Part shown: in pieces, positions 1 to 6,766 of the stretch
How the letters are laid out: each line of letters begins with the position of its first letter
Numbering within the stretch: position 1 is the stretch's first letter
Source: Rhodococcus sp. IITR03
GTDB taxonomy: Bacteria > Actinomycetota > Actinomycetes > Mycobacteriales > Mycobacteriaceae
NCBI GenBank assembly: GCA_001017865.1
Contig: LATQ01000001.1
Location: forward strand, 2,751,334-2,758,259
Direction: 5' to 3'
Length of the DNA stretch: 6,926 nucleotides
Notes under the pieces: model-generated
What the model was told of the DNA's origin: nothing
Seen by the model: only the letters and a program-made list of their open reading frames with translations
Database searches by the model: none
Translations under genes and position numbers: made by a program

Positions 1-73
1 ACCCCCCGCCGCCGACGCCGAGGCGCCCGCAGCGGACGCAGCCCCCGCAGCAGACGCGGCCCCCGAGGCCTGA
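1..73 (+). CDS. rpsB: 30S ribosomal protein S2, C-terminal tail (partial)
   Basis: Only the last 23 codons and the TGA stop at 71-73 are present; the gene begins outside the window. The readable frame (codons from base 2) gives an Ala/Pro/Asp/Glu-rich tail ending in DAAPEA. Long, low-complexity acidic Ala/Pro tails on S2 are typical of Actinobacteria and lie beyond the conserved fold. The identification rests mainly on position, because rpsB directly precedes tsf in nearly all bacteria; the tail alone is not diagnostic. S2 is a 30S subunit protein needed for S1 and mRNA binding. No frame break is visible in this fragment. Confidence 0.8.
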   Translation, partial: PPAADAEAPAADAAPAADAAPEA

Positions 74-83
74 TTCGTTGCCC

Positions 84-121
84 GGCCCCGACCTTCCGAT
101 CGAGAGATCCTGGTCGGGGCC
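84..121 (+). terminator. Hairpin between rpsB and tsf (terminator or attenuator)
   Basis: Bases 84-93 (GGCCCCGACC) and 112-121 (GGTCGGGGCC) are perfect inverse complements, giving a 10-bp GC-rich stem. The 18-base loop can fold further through GATC (98-101) and GATC (106-109) around GAGA. It begins 10 bases after the rpsB stop. No T-run follows, as is common for actinobacterial terminators. Its place fits partial termination that lowers tsf relative to rpsB, or an RNA processing/stability element. The fold is seen directly; the function is inferred. Confidence 0.6.
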
Positions 122-129
122 GTCGCATC

Positions 130-161
130 GCGGCCCGAGCTCATCCGCGCGATAGGGCCGC
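130..161 (+). other. Second hairpin in the tsf leader
   Basis: GCGGCCC (130-136) pairs with GGGCCGC (155-161) across an 18-base loop, nine bases downstream of the first hairpin. With that hairpin it makes a tandem stem-loop leader before the tsf ribosome binding site AGGAGG (189-194). No function can be assigned; a 7-bp GC stem can arise by chance in DNA this GC-rich. Confidence 0.35.
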
Positions 162-203
162 CCCCAGAGACTTTTCCACCACAGACACAGGAGGCTCGCT
201 TCC

Positions 204-1027
204 ATGGCGAACTACACCGCCGCCGACGTCAAGCGTCTCCGTGAGCTCACCGGCTCCGGAATGCTGGACTGCAAGAACGCTCTCGCCGACAACGACGGCG
301 ACTTCGACAAGGCCGTCGAGCAGCTGCGCATCAAGGGTGCCAAGGACGTGGGCAAGCGCGCCGAGCGCTCCACGGCCGAGGGCCTCGTCGTCGCCAAGGA
401 CGGCGTTCTCGTCGAGCTGAACTCCGAGACCGACTTCGTCGCCAAGAACGACGAGTTCCAGGCTCTCGCCGACAAGGTCGTCACCGCTGCCGCACAGGCC
501 CGCGCGAACGACGTCGAGGCGCTCAAGGCCGTCGAGGCCGACGGCAAGACCGTCGACGCCCTCGTCCAGGAGCTGTCCGCGAAGATCGGCGAGAAGCTCG
601 AGCTGCGTCGCGTTGCCGCATTCGACGGTCAGACCGCCGTCTACCTGCACAAGCGTGCTTCCGACCTACCGCCGTCCGTCGGCGTGCTCGTCGAGTACAC
701 CGGTGAGGGCGATGCTGCTGCCGAGCCGCTCGCGCTGCCGCGATGCAGATCGCCGCTCTGAAGGCCAAGTACGTCACCCGTGACGAGGTTCCCGAGGACA
801 TCGTCGCCAACGAGCGTCGTATCGCCGAGGAGACCGCCAAGGCCGAGGGCAAGCCGGAGCAGGCTCTGCCGAAGATCGTCGAAGGCCGCGTCAACGGCTA
901 CTTCAAGGACGTCGTCCTGCTCGAGCAGGCGTCCGTGACGGACTCGAAGAAGACCGTCAAGGCGATCCTCGACGAGGCCGGCGCGAACGTCGTCCGCTTC
1001 GTGCGTTTCGAGGTCGGCGCCAGCTAG
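204..1027 (+). CDS. tsf: Elongation factor Ts (frame broken by one missing base)
   Basis: EF-Ts is the cytoplasmic guanine nucleotide exchange factor that releases GDP from EF-Tu. The ATG at 204 lies 9 bases after a strong AGGAGG (189-194). The N-terminal UBA-like domain (about residues 1-55) carries the EF-Ts signature [16 protein letters not shown] (12-27), and the EF-Tu-contacting TDFV motif is at 76-79. The first frame is readable through E174 (723-725) and then runs into a false stop at 761. Homology resumes one frame over as [16 protein letters not shown] and continues to FEVGAS and the stop at 1027. Inserting one G at 725/726 (GAGCC to GAGGCC) restores a 274-residue protein, the normal length for actinobacterial EF-Ts. 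The gene is essential in related bacteria, so a sequence error is far likelier than a pseudogene. It is probably transcribed from the rpsB promoter. Confidence 0.95.
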
Positions 1028-1041
1028 TTCTTCCACTCCAC

Positions 1042-1070
1042 GACCCCGTCGGTGCTGCTACCGGCGGGTC
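1042..1070 (+). terminator. Hairpin after tsf, likely terminator
   Basis: GACCCCGTCGGT (1042-1053) pairs with ACCGGCGGGTC (1060-1070) over 11 base pairs, with one bulged C, one G-U pair and a six-base loop (GCTGCT). It starts 15 bases after the tsf stop. There is no T-run. A smaller 6-bp hairpin follows (1090-1095 with 1104-1109). Because 195 bases separate tsf from pyrH, this is the natural end of the rpsB-tsf transcript, and pyrH probably has its own promoter in the rest of the gap. I could not pick that promoter out with confidence. Confidence 0.55.
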
Positions 1071-1212
1071 GAGGTGTGTCGGGCCACGCCGCCTCGGGGC
1101 ACGGAGGCGCTCGCGCGTGCTGCGCGGTGACAGGTGTGGCGTGTCTATCCGCCCGATCTCGGTTCCCTCGAGCGGATGAGGCAGGATGATAAGGCCGATT
1201 CATGCGCAACCA

Positions 1213-1218
1213 GAGGAG
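1213..1218 (+). promoter_or_regulatory. Ribosome binding site that sets the pyrH start
   Basis: GAGGAG lies 4 bases before the ATG at 1223. The alternative in-frame ATG at 1202 has no comparable purine-rich site, and its seven extra residues (MRNQRRV) fall outside the conserved fold, so the downstream start is preferred. Confidence 0.7.
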
Positions 1219-1222
1219 AGTC

Positions 1223-1951
1223 ATGTCCGACCACGCCCACGATCGGCCCGGATTCCGCCGGGTACTGCTCAAGCTCGGCGGCGAGATGTTCGGCGGCGGC
1301 AAGGTCGGACTCGACCCGGACGTGGTGACGACGGTGGCCCAGCAGATCGCGGAGGTCGTGCGCGGTGGCGCCGAGGTCGCCGTCGTGATCGGTGGCGGCA
1401 ACTTCTTCCGCGGCGCCGAACTCCAGCAGCGCGGTCTCGAACGCGCGCGGTCCGATTACATGGGCATGCTCGGCACGGTCATGAACTCCCTTGCGCTGCA
1501 GGACTTCCTGGAGAAGGAAGGCATCGACACCCGCGTGCAGACCGCCATCACGATGGGGCAGGTCGCCGAGCCCTACCTGCCGCTGCGTGCGCGCCGCCAC
1601 CTCGAGAAGGGGCGTGTGGTCATCTTCGGTGCCGGCATGGGCATGCCGTACTTCTCCACCGACACCACCGCCGCGCAGCGCGCCCTCGAGATCGGCGCCG
1701 AGGTCGTCCTCATGGCGAAGGCCGTGGACGGCGTCTACTCCGACGACCCCCGCACGAACCCGGATGCGGTGCTGTTCGAGGAGATCACCCATCGCGAGGT
1801 CATCGAGCAGGGCCTCAAGGTCGCCGACGCGACCGCCTTCAGCCTGTGCATGGACAACGCCATGCCGATCATGGTCTTCAATCTGCTGACCAAGGGCAAT
1901 ATCGCCCGAGCCATCGCCGGTGAGAAGATCGGAACACTCGTACGGTCATGA
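1223..1951 (+). CDS. pyrH: Uridylate (UMP) kinase
   Basis: UMP kinase transfers phosphate from ATP to UMP, giving UDP on the way to UTP and CTP. The bacterial enzyme is a hexamer of the amino-acid-kinase fold, usually activated by GTP and inhibited by UTP. The frame is intact: 242 residues, the usual length. Visible motifs are the phosphate-binding LLKLGGE (15-21, with K17), the glycine loop [11 protein letters not shown] (54-64), [15 protein letters not shown] (78-92) of the UMP/GTP region, [17 protein letters not shown] (135-151), and the nucleotide-binding [12 protein letters not shown] (165-176). It is the longest gene in the window without a frame break. The stop is 28 bases before the frr start, so the two are probably co-transcribed, a conserved pair in bacteria. 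CTP made from its product is used by CdsA two genes downstream. Confidence 0.97.
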   Translation: MSDHAHDRPGFRRVLLKLGGEMFGGGKVGLDPDVVTTVAQQIAEVVRGGAEVAVVIGGGNFFRGAELQQRGLERARSDYMGMLGTVMNSLALQDFLEKEGIDTRVQTAITMGQVAEPYLPLRARRHLEKGRVVIFGAGMGMPYFSTDTTAAQRALEIGAEVVLMAKAVDGVYSDDPRTNPDAVLFEEITHREVIEQGLKVADATAFSLCMDNAMPIMVFNLLTKGNIARAIAGEKIGTLVRS

Positions 1952-1979
1952 ACGGACAACGGAACATGGAGGAACTGCC

Positions 1980-2536
1980 GTGATCGATGAAGCCCTCTTC
2001 GAAGCAGAAGAGAAGATGGAGAAGGCCGTCACGGTGGCCCGGGACGATCTGGGTGGCATCCGGACCGGTCGCGCGAACCCGGGCATGTTCAACCGCATCG
2101 TCGTCGACTACTACGGGCTCCCACGCCGATCACGCAGATCGCCAGCATCAATGTTCCCGAGGCGCGCATGGTCATCGTCAAGCCGTACGAGGCCTCGCAG
2201 CTGAACGCGATCGAGACCGCGATCCGCAACTCCGATCTCGGTGTCAACCCCACCAATGACGGCAACATCATCCGCATCTCGGTCCCGCAGCTCACCGAGG
2301 AACGTCGCCGCGAACTCGTCAAGCAGGCCAAGGCCAAGGGTGAGGACGCCAAGGTCGCCGTGCGCAACGTCCGCCGCAAGGCGATGGAGGAACTCGGACG
2401 TATCCAGAAGGACGGCGAGGCCGGCGAGGACGACGTGAACCGCGCCGAGAAGGAACTCGACAAGACGACCGCCAAGTACGTCGGTCAGATCGACGAGTTG
2501 ATCAAGCACAAGGAAGCCGAACTGATGGAGGTCTGA
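1980..2536 (+). CDS. frr: Ribosome recycling factor (frame broken by one missing base)
   Basis: RRF works with EF-G to split the post-termination ribosome so that subunits can be reused. The start is a GTG at 1980, six bases after GGAGGA (1968-1973), and the protein begins (M)[16 protein letters not shown]. The RTGRANP motif of the three-helix domain is at residues 28-34. The frame is good through G46 (ending VVDYYG at 2117) and then resumes one frame over as [18 protein letters not shown]. One missing G in the run at 2115-2117 (GGG for GGGG) explains the break. Corrected length is 185 residues, exactly the family norm. The C-terminal half matches throughout, including [18 protein letters not shown] and the tail [13 protein letters not shown] is essential in most bacteria, so a sequencing error is the likely cause. 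It lies between pyrH and cdsA in one operon. Confidence 0.95.
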
Positions 2537-2538
2537 CA

Positions 2539-3474
2539 GTGGGTCGAGCCGACGGGTCCTCCGACCCGCAGCTTCCACTCGGTGCCGGAGCCGACTCCGG
2601 TGCCACCCCTGCAGACCCGGCACCGGCCCCCGACCCCGCGTCGGAGCCGGTGAAGAAACCCTCACGGGCGGGACGCGACCTGCCGGCCGCTTTCGCGGTC
2701 GGCGGTGGTCTGGGCGCGCTCGTCATCGGGATCCTGCTGTTCGCCCCGAAGGCGTGGCTCGCCGTCGTCGCGATCGCCATCGGCATCGCGACCTGGGAGG
2801 TCACCAAGCGTCTGCGCGAGGCGGACGTGCTCGTCCCCAGACTGCCGTTGCTGGCCGGTGGTCAGGCGATGATCTGGCTCGGGTGGCCGTACGGCACGAC
2901 GGGTGTGCTCGGTGCGTTCGCAGGCACGGTCGTCGTGACGATGTTGTGGCGCCTGTTCGACCACGGTCTCGTCGCGCAACCGCGCAACTACCTGCGCGAC
3001 ACCGCGGTCGCGGTCTTCGTCGCGGCCTGGTTGCCGTTGCTGGCGTCGTTCGCGACCCTCATGGTCCTCGAGGATCAAGCGCCCAGCGCGTGTTCTGCCT
3101 GATGCTCGTGTGTGTCGCGTCGGACATCGGCGGCTACGCCTCGGGTGTCCTGTTCGGCAAGCACCCGATGGTCCCGGCGATCAGCGAAGAAGTCGTGGGA
3201 AGGTTTCGCCGGGTCGTTGGTGGCCTGCATCGCGGTCGGTGTCCTCACCGTCGTCTTCCTGCTCGACGGCCCGTGGTGGGCCGGTCTGCTGCTCGGCGCC
3301 GTGCTCGTGGTGACGGCGACGGCCGGCGATCTCATCGAGTCGCAGGTCAAGCGGGATCTCGGCATCAAGGACATGGGCACCCTGCTGCCCGGCCACGGCG
3401 GCATCATGGACCGGCTCGACTCGATCCTGCCATCGGCCTTCGTCACCTGGCTGATCCTCACGGCCTTCGTGTAG
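2539..3474 (+). CDS. cdsA: Phosphatidate cytidylyltransferase (two frame breaks)
   Basis: CdsA is a membrane enzyme that makes CDP-diacylglycerol from phosphatidic acid and CTP, the precursor of phosphatidylinositol, cardiolipin and phosphatidylethanolamine. The GTG at 2539 follows GGAGG (2527-2531 region) and lies two bases after the frr stop, suggesting translational coupling. Residues 1-45 are a Pro/Ala/Asp-rich, probably disordered cytoplasmic tail. About eight hydrophobic segments follow, e.g. around residues 48-69. The C-terminal CdsA signature is clear (about 264-295): QVKRDLGIKDMG then PGHGGIMDRLDS, holding metal-binding acidic residues. Break 1 follows Q180: one G is missing at 3079 (CAAGCGCC for CAAGGCGCC). 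Break 2 follows S216: AGCGAAGAAG for an expected AGCCCGAAGAAG, two bases short at 3185, which restores the conserved SPKKSWEGF. Corrected length is 312 residues, normal for relatives with the long N-terminal tail. The gene is essential in mycobacteria. Confidence 0.93.
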
Positions 3475-3516
3475 TCGCCCGATGGTGCGTTCGTCGAAGC
3501 TTCGTGCGCCGAAGTC

Positions 3517-3522
3517 GGGGAG
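3517..3522 (+). promoter_or_regulatory. Ribosome binding site favouring the GTG start at 3527
   Basis: GGGGAG lies 4 bases before the GTG at 3527. The upstream in-frame ATG at 3482 sits only 7 bases after the cdsA stop and has no clear Shine-Dalgarno sequence. The stretch between them holds the palindrome CGAAGCTTCG (3495-3504), which looks more like intergenic than coding DNA. Confidence 0.5.
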
Positions 3523-3526
3523 TGGT

Positions 3527-4221
3527 GTGATCGCCAGCCCCAACATCTGGCACTGGCCCGAGGTGTACGAGGAGGAGAACCGCGCGCAGGATCCCCGCGG
3601 CGCCGTGTACGCGGCGCTGCGGGAGGCCGCGGACTGGACCGGCCGCGACGTCGTCGACATCGTTTCGGGTTTCCACCTTCCGATGTTCGCGGCCGACGCA
3701 CGCACGGTGACCGGGATCGAACCGCACCCGCCGCTGGTCGCCGCGGCCCGGACCCGCGTTGACGGTCTTCCGTCGGTCACCGTGACGGAAGGGTCCGCGG
3801 CTCACATGCCGCTGCCCGACGCTTCGGTCGATCTCGTCCACGCCCGCACCGCCTATTTCTTCGGCCCGGGGTGCGGCGCCGGAACTCCTCGAGGCGATGG
3901 CGTGTGGCTGCGTCCCGGCGTCGCGCTCGCCGTCGTCGATCTCGACGCCACCGCCCATCCCTACGGCGACTGGATGCGCGACGACCTGCCGCACTACAAC
4001 CCGGCCGCGTCGAGGCGTTCTTCGAGGCGCAGGGATTCGATCTGCGCCGCGTCGACACGCTGTGGGAGTTTCCGGACCGAGCGACCCTCGAGCGGGTGCT
4101 CGGCATCGAGTTCGCACCACGCGTCGCGACCCGGGCGATCCGCGAGACACCCGGCACGACGCTCACCGTCCGCTACCGGCTGCACGTGCGCCGCAGACCC
4201 CTGGGCCTGGAACTGAGCTGA
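3527..4221 (+). CDS. Class I SAM-dependent methyltransferase, substrate unknown (three frame breaks)
   Basis: The protein begins IASPNIWHWPEVYEEENRAQ and has the order of a small Rossmann-fold SAM methyltransferase: motif I region at DVVDI (41-45), acidic SAM-ribose residue E65 in VTGIEPHPPLV, and LPDASVDLVHAR before the central strand. Substrate cannot be told. Three breaks are seen. Near 3874-3876 two bases seem missing, since FGPGC is followed one frame over by APELLEAMA. At 3902/3903 a G is missing, restoring VWLRPGVALAVVDLDA. At 4009/4010 a G is missing (GCGTC for GCGGTC), restoring NPAAVEAFFEAQGFDLRR. Corrected length from GTG 3527 is 232 codons plus stop. Motif I reads DIVSGF instead of the usual D-x-G-x-G-x-G, about two residues short, which may be a further collapse or real loss of SAM binding. 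ATG 3482 is an alternative start, adding 15 residues. It is downstream of cdsA on the same strand and may share its transcript. Confidence 0.8.
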
Positions 4222-4227
4222 GAGCGG

Positions 4228-5066
4228 TCAGCGCGACCGGCCGATACCGAACATTCGCGCCAGCTCGGTGATCTTCTTCGCCTTCGCGAGGTTCGGCAGG
4301 TCGCTGCCGTCGCGGACGTTGCGTCCGTCCTCACCGAGTTTGTCGATGATGCCTTCCGCCCAGTCCACGTCCGTGCTGTTCGGGCTCAGAGCCACGTTCG
4401 CGTACGACGCGCGTTCGCCGGTCATGCACAATTTGCCGGTCATCCCCATCGAGCGGGTCAGCTCGGCCTCACGTTCGAGGACCTCGGGGTCGTCGCTGAG
4501 TGTGGGTCCGTCGATGGGTCCCGGAAGGCGCGCGGCGCGGCTCGTGATGACCAACCTCGACCGCGCGTACGCCATCGCCATCGGGCTGTCGCTCATGCCG
4601 GTGTCGCGCCGGAAGTCGCCGCTGCCGAAGACCAGGCGGAAGGTGCCCTCCGCACGGGCGATCTCGGGAGCCGCCTCGAGACCCATCGCCGACTCGATCA
4701 ACACGAGGATGCGCGTGCCCTCCGGCAGCAGATCTGCGGTGGCCTCGACCTGGTGACCACTCTCCGCCTTCGCGAGCATGACGCCCTGCAGGCCCGGGAG
4801 CCGGCGAGCGCGGCGAGATCGTCGGCCCAGAACGACGTGGTGGCGTCGTTGACCCGCACCCAGGCCTTCCCACCCTCGCGCAGCCACGCCTCGGTGCCCT
4901 CGCGAGCAGCGGGTTTGGCCGCGGCGGGTACGGCGTCCTCGAGGTCGAGCACCACCGCATCCGCCGGCGAGTCGACGGCGGCGTCGAAGAGATCGGGGGA
5001 GCGGCCCGGAACGAGCAACCACGAGCGTGCGACTTCGGGAGCGACGAGACCGGTCATGATGTCCAT
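4228..5066 (-). CDS. CitE/HpcH-type CoA-ester lyase (frame broken by one missing base)
   Basis: This is a TIM-barrel protein of the HpcH/HpaI aldolase - citrate lyase beta family. Members cleave or form C-C bonds in acyl-CoA esters such as malyl-CoA, citramalyl-CoA or beta-hydroxyacyl-CoA, using Mg2+. Start ATG 5066 (alternative ATG 5057). Motifs: [14 protein letters not shown] (14-27), VVLDLEDAV (38-46), RVN with R71, acidic metal ligands E125 in IESAMGL and D151 in [11 protein letters not shown]. The frame is clean to G89, then continues one frame over as [18 protein letters not shown]. One base is missing at 4799/4800 (GGCTC for GGCCTC, reading the minus strand). Corrected length is 279 residues, usual for stand-alone CitE-like proteins. 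No citrate lyase alpha or gamma genes lie nearby, so true citrate lyase activity is unlikely; the substrate is unknown. It converges with the methyltransferase, with only six bases between the stops, and diverges from rlmN. Confidence 0.88.
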
Positions 5067-5202
5067 GCTCCCGTATTCCCCCTCCGCGCCCGGGCGACTC
5101 GGCGTGAGGGAGACCGACCGGTGACACCGGCCCGGGAATGGGGGCGAGTATCACAGCAACGCCCGGACCCATCCGTCCCGGATCATGGGACAATAGGTGA
5201 TT
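5067..5202. promoter_or_regulatory. Divergent intergenic region between the CitE-like gene and rlmN
   Basis: These 136 bases separate two divergently transcribed genes and must hold at least one promoter. I see a purine-rich GGAGGGGGA on the minus strand that can serve as ribosome binding site for the lyase. I also see a small hairpin, ATCCG (5171-5175) with CGGAT (5179-5183), ending 19 bases before the rlmN ATG. The AGGTGA at 5195-5200 is a weak, close-set binding site for rlmN. No convincing -35/-10 pair could be fixed by eye. Confidence 0.4.
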
Positions 5203-6307
5203 ATGGCTTCTTCCCTGCCCTGGTCTTCGATGCACCCAAGCGTGGTCTTCCGCCGCGCCATCTCGCCGACCTCGACGCAGATCAGCGTGTGATGCGGTGC
5301 GCGAACTGGGGCTTCCGGCCTTCCGCGCCGACCAGCTCGCCCGCCAGTACTACGGGCGGCTCGAGGCGGATCCGGCGAAGATGACCGATCTGCCGCCGCC
5401 GTCCGCGACAAGGTGGGGGAAGCGTTGTTCCCGCCTCTGCTCAGCGCGGTTCGGCACATCGCGTGCGACGGAGGCGAGACCCGCAAGACCCTGTGGCGCG
5501 CCCACGACGGCACCCTGCTCGAGAGCGTCCTCATGCGCTATCCCGACCGCGCCACGCTGTGCATCTCCAGCCAGGCCGGATGCGGCATGGCATGCCCGTT
5601 CTGCGCGACCGGCCAGGGTGGTCTCGACCGCAACCTGTCCACGGCCGAGATCGTCGACCAGTTGCGCGCGGCTGCCGCTGCCTGCGCGACGGCGACGTCG
5701 CGGCGGACCGGGACGGCTGTCGAACGTCGTGTTCATGGGCATGGGCGAACCGCTCGCGAACTACAAGCGCGTGGTCGCGGCGGTGCGGCGCATCACCTCA
5801 CCTGCGCCCGAAGGCCTCGGTCTGTCGCAGCGTTCGGTCACCGTCTCCACCGTGGGACTCGCACCGGCCATCCGCCGCCTCGCCGACGAAGGACTCAGCG
5901 TCACCCTCGCGGTGTCGCTGCACACCCCGGACGACGAACTGCGCGACACCCTCGTCCCGGTCAACAACCGGTGGTCGGTCGCCGAGGTCCTCGAGGCGGC
6001 GCGGTACTACGCCGACAAGACCGGCCGGCGCGTCTCGATCGAGTACGCCCTCATCCGCGACGTCAACGACCAGCCGTGGCGCGCCGACATGCTCGGCAAG
6101 AAGCTTCACAAGGCTCTCGGGTCGCTCGTGCACGTGAATCTCATCCCGCTCAACCCCACCCCGGGCAGCGAGTGGGATGCCAGCCCGAAGGACGTCGAAC
6201 GCGAGTTCGTGCGGCGCGTGCAGGCCCAGGGCGTGTCGTGCACCGTCCGCGACACCCGCGGCCAGGAGATTGCCGCAGCGTGCGGTCAGCTCGCCGCGGA
6301 AGGCTGA
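5203..6307 (+). CDS. rlmN: Dual-specificity 23S rRNA/tRNA adenine-C2 methyltransferase RlmN (five frame breaks)
   Basis: RlmN is a radical SAM enzyme that methylates C2 of A2503 in 23S rRNA and A37 of some tRNAs, tuning the peptidyl-transferase centre. ATG 5203 begins MASSLP. The radical SAM cluster motif CGMACPFC (C128, C132, C135) is present. So are both methyl-transfer cysteines: C121 in LCISSQAGC, and C362 in AAACGQL near the end. [13 protein letters not shown] is also typical. Five single-base losses break the frame: a C near 5217-5220 (restores [13 protein letters not shown]), a G at 5290/5291 (restores [12 protein letters not shown]), a G at 5395 (restores [14 protein letters not shown]), a C at 5681-5682 (restores AAALRDGDVA) and a G at 5702/5703 (restores [13 protein letters not shown]). 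Corrected length is 369 residues, normal for actinobacterial RlmN. With the catalytic residues intact, the real gene is presumably functional. Transcription ends at the strong hairpin just downstream. Confidence 0.96.
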
Positions 6308-6317
6308 GCCGACAGAC

Positions 6318-6359
6318 ACGAAAGGGCCCGTCCGGAGAATTCCGGACGGGCCCTTTCGT
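6318..6359. terminator. Bidirectional rho-independent-type terminator
   Basis: Bases 6318-6336 and 6341-6359 are perfect inverse complements: a 19-bp stem with a four-base loop (GAAT). The stem base is ACGAAAGGGCCC/GGGCCCTTTCGT, so each strand ends its stem in CTTTCGT. It lies in the 59-base gap between the convergent stops of rlmN (6307) and the minus-strand small membrane protein (6367), and so can end both transcripts. This CCCTTTCGT type with a short internal T-run is common in high-GC Actinobacteria. Confidence 0.93.
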
Positions 6360-6366
6360 CGATGGA

Positions 6367-6615
6367 CTAGCGCAACCGGCGGCGACGCACCGCATCGCGC
6401 GCGACGATGAACACCAGCAGAGCCGCCGAACCGATGAGGTACAGGCTCTCGACATGGCCTTCGTGATTGCCGATCAGCATCAGCAGCAGGAACGCCGCCA
6501 CGATCAAAGCCATCACGCGGAAGAACTTGGGGGCTTCCCCGCTCCAACCCCACTCGGCGGACGGCACTTCCGCCGCCACATCACCACGAGTGGACTGCAA
6601 CTCGGTACCGGCCAC
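6367..6615 (-). CDS. Small two-helix membrane protein, DUF2631-like
   Basis: An 82-residue protein with an intact frame. The GTG start at 6615 is preceded on the minus strand by a full AGGAGG (6621-6626) at 5 bases, which makes the start convincing. Residues 1-30 are polar and probably cytoplasmic, with the tryptophan motif [12 protein letters not shown] (20-31). Two hydrophobic helices follow (about 33-49 and 57-72), joined by a short polar turn, GNHEGHVES. The C-terminus is strongly basic, [10 protein letters not shown], which by the positive-inside rule places both ends in the cytoplasm. Small proteins of this shape, with a WGW motif, near dxr are known in mycobacteria and rhodococci as DUF2631 proteins; the family assignment is from memory and the function is unknown. 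It is divergent from dxr and may share its regulatory region. Confidence 0.82.
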   Translation of the reverse strand: MAGTELQSTRGDVAAEVPSAEWGWSGEAPKFFRVMALIVAAFLLLMLIGNHEGHVESLYLIGSAALLVFIVARDAVRRRRLR

Positions 6616-6662
6616 GGTTTCCTCCTGCTCACCAGATGCTGCTGTTGCTGCTTATCGTGACA

Positions 6663-6689
6663 TACGACCCCGCGTCGTACGAAGCGGGG
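6663..6689. promoter_or_regulatory. Overlapping inverted repeats between the small membrane protein gene and dxr
   Basis: TACGAC (6663-6668) and GTCGTA (6674-6679) form a palindrome with a five-base spacer. CCCCGC (6668-6673) and GCGGGG (6684-6689) form a second, mutually exclusive stem. The site lies upstream of both divergent genes, 48 bases from the start of the small membrane protein and 78 from dxr. It could be a dimeric repressor site or simply structure in GC-rich DNA. No regulator can be named. Confidence 0.35.
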
Positions 6690-6727
6690 CATGCGTGTGG
6701 CGCCTGTCGCGAGGTGGAGACCGGGCG

Positions 6728-6745
6728 GTTCAGGAACCGTTCAGG
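6728..6745 (+). promoter_or_regulatory. GTTCAGG direct repeat upstream of dxr
   Basis: GTTCAGG occurs at 6728-6734 and again at 6739-6745, with start points 11 bases apart, one helical turn. The second copy ends 21 bases before the dxr GTG. Tandem GTTCA-type units at 11-base steps are the layout bound by OmpR-family response regulators such as PhoP of Streptomyces. This may be an operator for dxr, overlapping or just upstream of its promoter. The repeat is seen directly; the regulator is a guess. Confidence 0.4.
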
Positions 6746-6766
6746 TGCGTGGGGAACAATGCTCGC

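Noticed and set aside
1024..1222. A small RNA gene or riboswitch before pyrH
   Set aside because: Two simple hairpins are present, but no known riboswitch layout or convincing promoter-terminator pair could be recognised by eye.
1134..1328. Small frame between tsf and pyrH
   Set aside because: It runs into pyrH out of frame and has no recognisable content.
725..3190. Programmed ribosomal frameshifting as an explanation for the breaks in tsf, frr and cdsA
   Set aside because: No slippery heptamer with a stimulating structure was seen at the sites, there are many breaks in unrelated genes, and each simply lacks a base in a short G/C run. Error explains all of them together.
2754..3530. Long plus-strand frame of 258 residues over cdsA
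   Set aside because: It is Arg-rich noise except for the stretch around 3080-3185, which is the middle section of CdsA between its two breaks.
4228..5235. Minus-strand frame extending to 5235 as a 335-residue protein
   Set aside because: Its first 145 or so residues are Arg/Gly-rich out-of-frame sequence. The true N-terminus is in the neighbouring frame from 5066, joined by the missing base at 4800.
5798..6553. 251-residue minus-strand frame across the rlmN 3' half and the terminator
   Set aside because: It is the mirror of high-GC coding DNA; the plus strand carries clear RlmN motifs, and the frame runs through the terminator hairpin.
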